A stretch of DNA of 6,646 bases, taken from positions 1 to 6,646 of the forward strand of contig DAOUEW010000210.1 of assembly GCA_034430275.1 (NCBI GenBank), given 5' to 3'. The position numbers and the translations under genes are program-made. The notes under the pieces were generated by a model. It did not search any database. It worked only from the letters and a program-made list of their open reading frames with translations, and was not told the origin of the DNA. Source of the stretch: JAUVXJ01 sp034430275 (GTDB lineage: Bacteria > Chloroflexota > Anaerolineae > UBA7937 > B3-Chlor). This document shows, in pieces, positions 1 through 6,386 of the stretch (its first letter is position 1; the number at the start of each line of letters is the position of its first letter).

Positions 1-1229
1 GGACCTTTGAATTCGTGCAGTTGACAGGGCTGGAGAGGGTCGAACTAGAGGGTCTGGTGATGCAGACCAAGAGTGGTGAGAGCACTCACGACTTCGAGGG
101 AGTCCCTCTTACCACCCTCTTCGACCTGGTGGCGCTCCGCAGCGATGCCCAGTCCATCACGGCTATGGCTGTCGATGGATACGAGGTCACCATCGACATG
201 GCAGACCTGGGTCGGGATGCCATGGTTGCCCTGAAGATGGACGGCGAATGGCTGGTGGAGAGTGACCCCGAGAGCCCCCTCCGCCTAGTGGTCCCTGGGT
301 TGCCCGCCAACCAGTGGGTGACTGCGCTGGTGAAGATCACGGCCAGCACCGAGGGTGTGGCCCCTGCTGAGTCGGAGGGAAACCCGGAGCCAGAGGAGGC
401 AGAGGGTCCGGACGTAGACTGGCAGCTCACCATCGATGGCGCGGTCGATAGTGAGACCACCCTCGAGTTTGCCGACCTGGTCAACATGGACACAGCGCTC
501 GTCGAAGGGGTGCTCATGCAGACCAAGAGTGGTGAGAGCACCCACGACTTCGAGGGTGTGCTGCTCTCTTCGCTGTTCGATCTGGTGGGGGCGAGCAGTG
601 AGGCCGATGGGGTTACCGCCACGGCCAGTGATGGATACGCTGTGACCATCGCCATGGCGGATGTGTCCGCGGATGCCATGGTGGCGCTCAAGATGGACGG
701 CGAGTGGCTGGCTGAAAGCGAGCCGGACAGCCCGATTCGCCTCATGGTGCCGGGCCTGGCTGCCAACCAGTGGGTGACCATGCTCACGAATCTCACCGTG
801 GGGGGAGCCAGCGCAGCGGCTCCCGAGGCGCCCACGGCTGAGTGGACGCTCGTGGTGGACGGTGCGGTATCCAACGAACTGAGTCTGGACTACGCCGAGC
901 TGGCGAGCATGGACGTGGTCAGTCTTGAGGACGTAGTGAAGACGACCAAGAGTGGTGAGAGCACCCACTCCTATGATGGCGTACTCCTCAGCGCCCTCTT
1001 CGATCTGGCAGGTGTAGACAGCGCCGCGCAGACTCTAACGGCGACCGCGTCGGACGGCTACAGCGCGTCGATACCTCTCGCTGACCTGGGCAGCGATGCC
1101 ATGGTGGCTCTGAAGGCGGATGGTGAGTGGTTGGCGGAGGCTGACCCAGAGAGCCCGATCGAACTGGTGGTCCCAGGAGTCCCCGGCAATCAGTGGATCT
1201 CCATGCTGGTGAGCCTCACTCTGGGATAG
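1..1229 (+). CDS. Tandem-repeat protein of cofactor-less SUOX-like domains (5' truncated)
   Basis: Only the C-terminal part is present. The reading frame is open to the window edge (codons from base 3). The residues encoded before GTG 15, TFEF, align with TLEF and SLDY in the later copies, so GTG 15 is internal, not a start. Three copies of a unit of about 130 residues follow, each with KSGESTH, then a (F/Y)(E/D)GV.L..LFDL segment, then DGY and a W-containing DGEWL...PESP...VPG...NQW block. This layout (GVPL..LL..., DGY, G.PLRLVVPG...W) matches the core of the oxidoreductase molybdopterin-binding domain (Oxidored_molyb, PF00174). The visible protein has no cysteine, so the molybdenum-ligating Cys is absent and no redox role is expected. 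Linkers between copies are rich in A, E and P, as in surface or periplasmic proteins. Any signal peptide would lie upstream. It converges on the ECF operon that carries the same fold. I infer an extracellular binding or docking role. Confidence 0.85.
   Translation, partial: TFEFVQLTGLERVELEGLVMQTKSGESTHDFEGVPLTTLFDLVALRSDAQSITAMAVDGYEVTIDMADLGRDAMVALKMDGEWLVESDPESPLRLVVPGLPANQWVTALVKITASTEGVAPAESEGNPEPEEAEGPDVDWQLTIDGAVDSETTLEFADLVNMDTALVEGVLMQTKSGESTHDFEGVLLSSLFDLVGASSEADGVTATASDGYAVTIAMADVSADAMVALKMDGEWLAESEPDSPIRLMVPGLAANQWVTMLTNLTVGGASAAAPEAPTAEWTLVVDGAVSNELSLDYAELASMDVVSLEDVVKTTKSGESTHSYDGVLLSALFDLAGVDSAAQTLTATASDGYSASIPLADLGSDAMVALKADGEWLAEADPESPIELVVPGVPGNQWISMLVSLTLG
3..344 (+). repeat. 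SUOX-like repeat copy A
   Basis: First visible copy of the domain unit, from TFEF to the motif NQWVTALVKITA. It is followed by a linker of about 25 residues rich in Glu, Pro and Gly that leads into copy B. Its 5' edge is cut by the window. Confidence 0.75.
420..806 (+). repeat. SUOX-like repeat copy B
   Basis: Second copy, beginning WQLTIDGAV and ending NQWVTMLTNLTVGG. It is very close to copy A in its centre: the residues MQTKSGESTHDFEGV occur in both. A short Ala/Pro-rich linker follows. Confidence 0.8.
843..1226 (+). repeat. SUOX-like repeat copy C
   Basis: Third and last copy, beginning WTLVVDGAV and ending NQWISMLVSLTLG directly before the TAG stop. It is more diverged than A and B (TTKSGESTHSYDGV) but keeps every landmark. 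The protein ends with the domain, with no C-terminal membrane anchor or sorting signal. Confidence 0.8.
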
Positions 1230-1253
1230 GCAGAGAAAACGGTCTGCGGAGTA

Positions 1254-1294
1254 GAGAGGGGTGGTGACACCGAGTGTCGCCACCCCTCTCAGTT
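1254..1294 (+). terminator. Stem-loop terminator between convergent genes
   Basis: A 17-bp stem with one G-T wobble: GAGAGGGGTGGTGACAC at 1254-1270 pairs with 1274-1290 around the loop CGA. A short T stretch (AGTTT) follows on the plus strand. It starts 25 bases after the TAG of the repeat-protein gene and ends 30 bases before the converging stop at 1320, so it could end transcription from both sides. The T tract is weak for the plus strand and absent for the minus strand. Confidence 0.7.
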
Positions 1295-1319
1295 TATGCA
1301 CGTCCTGGGCAGACTGGCG

Positions 1320-2174
1320 CTAGGGGTTAGAGATGATCCGCTCCACGTCCGATACCCACTCTCCCTTGTGCAAGTCGGGAAACATCAGCGTCGGCTTGCC
1401 GTAGTAGATGGTCAGGATCGCTCCCTCGGCCGTGCGCGCGTCGATGGTGTACATTTGGCCTTCAGCATCGGTCACGGTGACGGTACTGAAATCGGCGTGG
1501 GCGACCAGAGCATCCAGAGGGGCACCGGTGTGCAAATGGGAGTATTCTCCCTCTCGAACCTGTCCATCCTCCTCGCTGTGGTACATGGGGTAGCTCCGCT
1601 CGGCGATCACGGTCAGGGTGTTCTCTCTCAACAGGCGCCCCATGGAGGTCGCGCGTCCGTCTACGATGATAGGCAGATCGTTACCCACGACGATGATTTT
1701 GTTGACGCCCTTGAGCCAGGTGGAGATGTGGAGTCCATCGTCCTGAAAGCGGACGCCCTCCAGGTACGACAAGAGAAGTGAGCGCTTACCGACGTACTGC
1801 CTCTCCAGAGTGACGATGCCGCCGTCGGCAGCGATGAGGCTGACTTCTTTAAAATCCTCGACCCCGTTCTGTGCCAATAGATCAAGGAGTGAGATGCTGG
1901 CCTGGCCCGCAAGTCGATAGGGCAGTATGTCATTCACGCGGATTAGCGCCGGCTCCGGAACGTCGCCGGTGAGAAGCACAAAGGCGTTGAAGGGTACGTT
2001 TTCGAGGGTGATCGCCCCGTGAAGCTGATGACAGTCCACGCATCGGAACTCTGACGTGATGCCGGTGAGTTGAGAGGAAATCAGCACTCCAGCGACGCTG
2101 CCTCCTACTCCGATGGCGACTCCGACCAGAACCGCGACGATGATGGATAAGTTGAGAGTGACACTCCTCTTCAC
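1320..2174 (-). CDS. Membrane-anchored CxxCH protein with two SUOX-like segments
   Basis: 284 residues, GTG start at 2172-2174, with SD GGAGG at 2185-2189 (10-nt spacing) overlapping the end of the T-component gene; the intergenic gap is 15 nt. An N-terminal hydrophobic helix (about 8-33) follows MKR, a signal anchor that would place the rest outside the membrane. Residues 45-49 are CVDCH, followed by QLHG: a CxxCH motif of the kind that binds heme c covalently, present once. Two segments (about 80-165 and 170-284) carry weak forms of the same pattern seen in the neighbouring proteins, for example SLLDLL..., TGAPLDALV..., and a W before the final strand (GEWVSDVERI). I see no molybdenum-ligating Cys in these segments. 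Last gene of the ECF operon. An accessory, extracytoplasmic part of the transporter is my inference; heme binding is possible but unproven, and the two Cys could instead bind metal or form a disulfide. Confidence 0.75.
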   Translation of the reverse strand: MKRSVTLNLSIIVAVLVGVAIGVGGSVAGVLISSQLTGITSEFRCVDCHQLHGAITLENVPFNAFVLLTGDVPEPALIRVNDILPYRLAGQASISLLDLLAQNGVEDFKEVSLIAADGGIVTLERQYVGKRSLLLSYLEGVRFQDDGLHISTWLKGVNKIIVVGNDLPIIVDGRATSMGRLLRENTLTVIAERSYPMYHSEEDGQVREGEYSHLHTGAPLDALVAHADFSTVTVTDAEGQMYTIDARTAEGAILTIYYGKPTLMFPDLHKGEWVSDVERIISNP

Positions 2175-2189
2175 TTTGGACCAGCCTCC

Positions 2190-2984
2190 TCACAGCAGTC
2201 TCTGTAGCGCAAACCAGACCAAAGCCAAAACGCCGGGGAAGAACAGCGACAGGGCCAGCACGTCCCTCCTGGTGTAGGAGGGGACTCGCCGATAGGTGCG
2301 GGTGGCGTACTTGCCGAAGCAGCGCCCTTCCATGGACACAGCAAGGTCATCGACCTTGCTCAGAGCAGACACCAGTAGAGGAAGGATCAGTTGTCTGGCC
2401 AGGGTCACGAACCTCCGTGGGCTGCGGACATCGTACTGCACGCCCCTGGTCAGTTGGGCCTGGTAGACGGTGTTGGCCTCCACCTCGAAGATAGGGGCAA
2501 GACGCAGGGCCGTGATGAAGACGAAGCCGTACCTGTAGGGCAAGCCCACCTGCATCAGTGAGTACGCCAGAGCGCTGGGCTCTGTGGTGAGCACGAAGAG
2601 ATAGCTCAGGAAGATGAGGGCCAGGAATCTGCCCCCTATGTAGATACCGTTGGTGATGCCAGAGTCGGTTACAGAGAGGTTGGCAGGTCCGAGGGACAGG
2701 TGAAGAACGACGGATCCTGAATGATTGAAGAGGATCTGTACCAGGAATAGCGCCAATCCCGTGATGGTGAGGAAGCGCATGCCTCTGACGTCGTCCCTCA
2801 AGCTCAAACCCACGAGGGAGAAAGAGACGACGGCAAGCAGCAGAACCACCAGTACCCAGACAGGGCTGGAGATCACGAACAGCGAAACGCTGAAACCGAT
2901 CAGCCAGCTCAGCTTGACCAGGGGGTGTAGTTGGTGCAGCCAGGAATCCCTTGGTTGATAGGCTATCTTGGGCTTCGCGCTCAT
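2190..2984 (-). CDS. ECF transporter T component (YkoC/CbiQ/EcfT family)
   Basis: 264 residues, the usual length for EcfT proteins. This integral membrane subunit couples the ATPases to the S component. Near the N-terminus LHPLVKL (19-25) is the typical family start. Hydrophobic segments lie at about 26-61, 71-88, 113-133, 150-165 and 242-262. The two cytoplasmic coupling helices carry variants of the Ala-Arg-Gly motif: QLTRGV at 177-182 and MEGRCFG at 218-224, where most members read ARG. Upstream of the first is ALRLAPIFEVEA, also typical. The ATG at 2982-2984 overlaps the stop of the ATPase gene as ATGA, which implies translational coupling. The gene order matches ykoC after ykoD. Confidence 0.92.
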   Translation of the reverse strand: MSAKPKIAYQPRDSWLHQLHPLVKLSWLIGFSVSLFVISSPVWVLVVLLLAVVSFSLVGLSLRDDVRGMRFLTITGLALFLVQILFNHSGSVVLHLSLGPANLSVTDSGITNGIYIGGRFLALIFLSYLFVLTTEPSALAYSLMQVGLPYRYGFVFITALRLAPIFEVEANTVYQAQLTRGVQYDVRSPRRFVTLARQLILPLLVSALSKVDDLAVSMEGRCFGKYATRTYRRVPSYTRRDVLALSLFFPGVLALVWFALQRLL

Positions 2985-4474
2985 CTCTCTTGGTACCGCA
3001 GTTCGATGCCGCCGTTGGGCAGGTAGTCTTTCAGCCCTAGCTGGGCGAATTGAGCGAAAGCTTGCTCCGTGGGGGCATCCACCAGGATGCGACCACGCTC
3101 CAGGAACAGTACGCGGTCGCTGTACAGACGGGTCGTCTGAGGATCGTGAGTCACGTTGACGACCGTGCTGCCCCTGGTGGTTTGCTCTCTGAGCAGGTCC
3201 ATGATCAGGGCGGCATTGTCGAGGTCCTGTCCTATCAGTATCTCGTCCAGGAGGATCAGGCGGGGCTGGTAGGAGAGTATCGAGGTCAAGTTCAGGCGGC
3301 GTTTCTCACCATAGCTGAGTCGGTAGGGATGGCTGTCTCTGTACTGCTGGAGGCCGCATCGTTCGAGCAAGAGTTCCACTCGGTTCTCGGTCTCCTTCGT
3401 GAGCGAGCCGAAGTTGCGCGGCGCGAAGGTAGCCTCCTCCCACACGGTCTCGGCGAACAACTGGTGGTCGGGATTCTGAAAGATGAAGCCCACGTGTTGT
3501 GCCAGGGACGAGACAGGGAGCCGGCGCGTATCCTGACCCAGGACTTCCGCTCTGCCGTCTTGAGGCTTGAGCAGACCCATCAAGCAGCGTAGTAGAGTCG
3601 TCTTGCCGGATCCGTTCTTGCCCATGACGGCGACGAACTCCCCCGCGTGGAAGTTCAGCGACATGCGGTCCAAAACAGGGACACCACCATAGCTCAGGGT
3701 CAGGTTCTCGGCTCTGGCGACGCAGCCGTTGGGTGATGGCGGACGGGAACTCGGAGCGGGCGTGCTCCAACTCAGGTTGGCGCGGCGCGGCGTCAGCCGC
3801 TGGCGATCGTGAACGATGCAACCGCTGTCCATCGTGAGCACGCGGGGTTGAAAGGGGGCGAGGTAGCCCAGCTTGTGCTCGATGACGACGACCGTGATGC
3901 CGGCTTTCTCGCGGATGTGCTGAATGACCCTGAAGATCTCTCCGGTGGCTGTGGGGTCGAGGTTGGAGGTTGGCTCATCGAAGATCAGCACTTGTGGCTT
4001 CGCGGCCATGATGGCGGCTATGGCTACTTTTTGTTTCTCGCCTCCCGATAGGGTGGACAGAAGGCGATCCACGAGATCCAGGGCGCCCACGATTTCAAGG
4101 GCCCATTGTGATCGTTCCTCGATCTCGGCGCGGGGGAGTCGCCTGTTCTCCAGCCCGAAGGCCACCTCATCGGCCACCGTCAGAGTGCAAAGCTGGGCCT
4201 CGGGGTTCTGCTGTACGAGTCCAACGTTCTCCGCAACGTCGAAGACCTCAGCCTCGCGGGTGTTCAGAGCATCCACCAGCACGCTTCCAGAGGCTTCTCC
4301 AGCATGCTGACGAAACAGGTATCCTCCCAGCGCTAACGCGAGGGTGGACTTGCCGCACCCGCTGGGGCCGGTGATAACCACGAACTCCCCTGGCTCAATG
4401 TCCAGATTGACGTCGCGGAGGGCGTGGCTAGTGCTGCCCTGGAACTTGAAGCTCAGATCGCGAATGCGGATCAA
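2981..4474 (-). CDS. ECF transporter double ATPase (YkoD-like, two fused ABC domains)
   Basis: 497 residues holding two ABC ATPases in one chain, which energise the ECF importer at the cytoplasmic face. First domain: Walker A GPSGCGKST (36-44), Q-loop VQQNP (87-91), signature LSGGE (142-146), Walker B VLIFDE (162-167), switch His 200. A proline/serine-rich linker lies near 228-250. Second domain: Walker A GKNGSGKTT (285-293), Q-loop FQNP (332-335), signature LSYGE (386-390), Walker B LILLDE (406-411), switch His 443. In the second domain the usual DEPTSGLD stretch is DEILIGQD. All catalytic residues are present in both halves. The TTG start at 4472-4474 overlaps the upstream TGA as TTGA; no other plausible start exists before the first Walker A. 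Confidence 0.95.
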   Translation of the reverse strand: MIRIRDLSFKFQGSTSHALRDVNLDIEPGEFVVITGPSGCGKSTLALALGGYLFRQHAGEASGSVLVDALNTREAEVFDVAENVGLVQQNPEAQLCTLTVADEVAFGLENRRLPRAEIEERSQWALEIVGALDLVDRLLSTLSGGEKQKVAIAAIMAAKPQVLIFDEPTSNLDPTATGEIFRVIQHIREKAGITVVVIEHKLGYLAPFQPRVLTMDSGCIVHDRQRLTPRRANLSWSTPAPSSRPPSPNGCVARAENLTLSYGGVPVLDRMSLNFHAGEFVAVMGKNGSGKTTLLRCLMGLLKPQDGRAEVLGQDTRRLPVSSLAQHVGFIFQNPDHQLFAETVWEEATFAPRNFGSLTKETENRVELLLERCGLQQYRDSHPYRLSYGEKRRLNLTSILSYQPRLILLDEILIGQDLDNAALIMDLLREQTTRGSTVVNVTHDPQTTRLYSDRVLFLERGRILVDAPTEQAFAQFAQLGLKDYLPNGGIELRYQER

Positions 4475-5844
4475 CTGACCTCAATCTCCACCACGTCCGT
4501 GAGCCAGATGTGACCACCCTCGCTGGCGACGGCGAACACGATCCCCTCCTCAGCGGTGACGTTCCAGACGCGGATGCTTGTATCCTGTAGAACCTGGCTC
4601 AGGTCCATCGACTGCTCTTCGCCACGGCGGCTTCTGAGGGTCACCTTGCTGGCCTGCGGCTGAGGCAACATCGACTGCAGGACAAGTCCCAGGGCCACTC
4701 CCTGGTACTTGCGGACGCCATAGCCGAGGTCCAGTCGGGCGTTGTCCATGTCGAACTGCCAGTGGTCGGGATCGTACGGATGAGCGGATTCGAGAGCCCC
4801 CGTGATCTCGATCTCCACATGGCCAACGACGAGGATCTCAGCCACATTCCTGACCCACGCTTTACTGTTCTTGGCGCCAGCCACGCTATAAGTCATCTCG
4901 CTGCCGCCGCCGGATTGGGCGAGGATGACCTGGTCGTTCTCCTCCAACTCGGACATCTGGATGAAGAAATCGTAGCCGTCAGTAGCCCTGGCTAGCACGG
5001 AAGTCGCGTCTTCCACGGGCTGCGCTCGAGAGATGATCTCGAGGAGGGGCACGCCGGTGTACGTGCCCATCAACCCAGGCTTGGCCGTCTCCAGGATCGT
5101 CACCAGCAGATCCTCGTCCTCATCACTGTAGCTGTAGTCGTAGGGTTCACTTACCTGGCCCCCGATGTGCACGGTGGGTGGTCCCTGGAGGGTCGAGTGC
5201 AGGTAGATCCCCCCGATCACAGTCAGCACTGAGACACAAACCAGAAAGGCAGGGTAGACCCAACGCCCCATCTCCGACTCCGGCTGGTCTTTGACCACGC
5301 CGGCCCGCCTGAGCGAGTCCAGGAGGACTCGGCCCAGTACTCCGGCGAGCAACACGCCGGAGATGAAGGAGGCCAGTCCCACGAGCAAGATGGCGCTCAT
5401 GGCTAGCACGTCGCTGGGAACGGATGCGAACAACTGAAAGACGAAGACGTTGGAGGCCGTGGCCATGCCGCCGGCAACGGAGTAGGCCAGGTAGCTGTTC
5501 TTGTTACGGAAGGGGAGCATACCAACATCGACCAGAATCCCGGCCACCACATCGATGAGAATAATCAAGATACCGTGGGTGTTGCCGGACAGGAACTCCA
5601 CAGCGCCTTTGACGATGCCGGTGACGGTGCCTGCCCCTTCCTTGTCCGTCAGACCGACGGCGAGCACGATCCAGATCACGTGCAGGCCAGCCAGGACCTG
5701 GGTCGCACCCGGAAAACCCAGGGCTGCGTGCAACGCATTAGCCAGAGTCTGGATGTAGGTGCTGGCTATGCCCCCCAGGGCTGCCAGCACAGCCATCATC
5801 AATAGGTCGCGGGTGGGGAAATAGTACCGTCGTTTGCGCTGCAC
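4471..5844 (-). CDS. ECF S component (YkoE-type) fused to two SUOX-like extracytoplasmic domains
   Basis: 457 residues from GTG 5842-5844, which has SD GGAGG 11 nt upstream. An in-frame GTG at 6019-6021 would add 59 residues, but it sits at the predicted transcription start without an SD. Residues 1-175 form the substrate-binding membrane module: YYFPTRDLL near 7-15, then hydrophobic helices at about 13-31, 52-65, 92-111, 118-141 and 146-173, with the conserved-looking K.AVEFLSGNTHG stretch at 79-91, all resembling YkoE (PF09819, named ABC_cobalt for historical reasons). A further helix at 196-215 should carry the C-terminus outside. Residues 228-341 and 342-457 are two SUOX-like domains; the first has YTGVPLLEII...ATDGY...W, closely matching the repeats of the convergent gene. 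Ordinary YkoE proteins end after the membrane module. The substrate is unknown; a thiamin precursor is the family default, but nothing here proves it. Confidence 0.85.
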   Translation of the reverse strand: MQRKRRYYFPTRDLLMMAVLAALGGIASTYIQTLANALHAALGFPGATQVLAGLHVIWIVLAVGLTDKEGAGTVTGIVKGAVEFLSGNTHGILIILIDVVAGILVDVGMLPFRNKNSYLAYSVAGGMATASNVFVFQLFASVPSDVLAMSAILLVGLASFISGVLLAGVLGRVLLDSLRRAGVVKDQPESEMGRWVYPAFLVCVSVLTVIGGIYLHSTLQGPPTVHIGGQVSEPYDYSYSDEDEDLLVTILETAKPGLMGTYTGVPLLEIISRAQPVEDATSVLARATDGYDFFIQMSELEENDQVILAQSGGGSEMTYSVAGAKNSKAWVRNVAEILVVGHVEIEITGALESAHPYDPDHWQFDMDNARLDLGYGVRKYQGVALGLVLQSMLPQPQASKVTLRSRRGEEQSMDLSQVLQDTSIRVWNVTAEEGIVFAVASEGGHIWLTDVVEIEVS

Positions 5845-5853
5845 TGTGCCGCT

Positions 5854-5860
5854 CGCCTCC
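5854..5860 (-). promoter_or_regulatory. Shine-Dalgarno of the S component, complementary to the leader
   Basis: GGAGGCG on the minus strand, 11 nt (counted from GGAGG) before GTG 5842-5844. The leader segment CGCCTCC at 5927-5933 is its exact 7-base complement, so pairing could hide the ribosome site. This SD decides the choice of start codon. Confidence 0.6.
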
Positions 5861-5900
5861 AAGAGAAAGGCCGGTGCTCTTCCAAGAGGGGACACCGGCC
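5861..5900 (-). terminator. Intrinsic terminator inside the leader (attenuator)
   Basis: On the minus strand GGCCGGTG (5893-5900) pairs perfectly with CACCGGCC (5869-5876). A smaller helix CTCT/AGAG sits inside. TTTCTCTT (5861-5868) follows immediately, then the SD. A GC-rich stem plus U-rich tail between the promoter and the ribosome site of the first operon gene is the classic form of a transcription attenuator. Confidence 0.6.
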
Positions 5901-6026
5901 CAGGATCGATCTCCTTTCCAAGCACGGGAGGCGCGACCGTTTCCAGTCGCACCCTATCGGTCATGTCCCATGACTGCCAAGCCTTAGGCGACACGACTCG
6001 GAGAGGGTATTCAGCTTTCACCTGTA

Positions 6027-6055
6027 TTTATACCACACTCACAGGGAGAAGTCAA
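6027..6055 (-). promoter_or_regulatory. Sigma70-type promoter of the ECF operon
   Basis: -35 TTGACT (6050-6055), 17-nt spacer, -10 TATAAA (6027-6032). The transcription start is predicted near 6020, on top of the upstream GTG at 6019-6021. Translation from that GTG would therefore have to be leaderless. Confidence 0.65.
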
Positions 6056-6117
6056 GGACATCCGGTGTAGAGGAGGGGCAGGAGTGGCGAACGACCAGTT
6101 CGGAGCACATCCAAGTC

Positions 6118-6146
6118 TTGACAAGAAAACGAGTTCATAATATAGT
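6118..6146 (+). promoter_or_regulatory. Sigma70-type promoter of the corrinoid-protein gene
   Basis: -35 TTGACA (6118-6123), 17-nt spacer, -10 TATAGT (6141-6146). The start is predicted near 6153. It is divergent from the ECF promoter; the two -35 boxes are 62 nt apart, close enough for a shared regulator. Confidence 0.65.
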
Positions 6147-6214
6147 GCTTTCTGACACGTAAGTCAATTAGCCTCTGGCCTGTGCTCTGGCCACGCAACA
6201 AGGAGGTCCGCGGC

Positions 6215-6328
6215 GTGGTGGTGCCCGACAGCCTGGGAGACCGGTCTCGAAGGTGGGAGCTGGTGAGGGGCGGTCGCTGGAGGGGCTCTAGAGTCCCTGG
6301 GGGATCTGGCTCTGGCGTGCTCCCATAG
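6215..6328 (+). CDS. Possible short leader ORF, 37 codons
   Basis: GTG start (three GTG codons in a row) with AGGAGGT at 6201-6207, 7-nt spacing, ending at TAG 6326-6328. The product would be rich in Arg, Gly and Ser with no recognisable motif. The composition follows the structured RNA that it overlaps. A coupled leader peptide is possible, but a chance frame is at least as likely. Confidence 0.15.
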   Translation: MVVPDSLGDRSRRWELVRGGRWRGSRVPGGSGSGVLP

Positions 6329-6341
6329 CCTTCGCGAAACA

Positions 6342-6386
6342 GGGGACAGGAGACGAGTCCGCTTGGACAAGCTTCTGTCCCCGTTT
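6342..6386 (+). terminator. Terminator-like hairpin in the corrinoid-gene leader
   Basis: GGGGACAGGAG (6342-6352) pairs with CTTCTGTCCCC (6372-6382), 11 bp with one wobble. A small inner helix GTCC/GGAC (6357-6360 with 6365-6368) lies in the loop, and GTTT follows. The stem is strong but the T tract is short, so it may be an attenuator or simply a structural element. Confidence 0.4.

Larger units (their letters stand above)
5845..6020 (-). promoter_or_regulatory. Structured 5' leader of the ECF operon, candidate riboswitch or attenuator
   Basis: About 176 nt between the predicted transcription start and the preferred GTG. Helices visible on the minus strand: ACCCT/AGGGT (6004-6008 with 5951-5955) closing a loop; GTCATG-GGA-CATGAC (5960-5974); GCGACTG-GAAA-CGGTCGC (5933-5950), a 7-bp stem with a GNRA tetraloop; then the terminator at 5861-5900. 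A CGCCTCC segment (5927-5933) can pair with the SD. I cannot match it to a known class. The conserved TPP-riboswitch sequences are absent, and the cobalamin core is not convincing. The region is also open in the S-gene frame, so an N-terminal extension is the competing reading. Confidence 0.5.

Noticed and set aside
15..17. GTG as the start of the first gene
   Set aside because: The upstream codons encode TFEF, which aligns with TLEF and SLDY at the same place in the next two repeats, so the gene runs in from outside the window.
86..968. Long minus-strand frames (262 and 227 codons) opposite the repeat gene
   Set aside because: They are antisense to a repeat protein with clear domain homology; their Ser/Pro/Arg- or His-rich products show no motif and simply mirror the repeated coding strand.
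3050..3592. Plus-strand frame of 180 codons opposite the ATPase gene
   Set aside because: Shadow of the double ATPase, whose second-domain motifs lie on the other strand.
6088..6102. LexA/DinR-type operator CGAAC-N5-GTTCG
   Set aside because: The half-sites match, but the Gram-positive SOS box has four bases between them, not five, and no SOS gene is nearby.
6230..6246. B12 box (cobalamin riboswitch) in the corrinoid-gene leader
   Set aside because: AGCCTGGGAGACCGGTC resembles the box only with an inserted base, and fewer than 80 transcribed nt precede it, too little for the rest of the aptamer; the other core sequences are missing.
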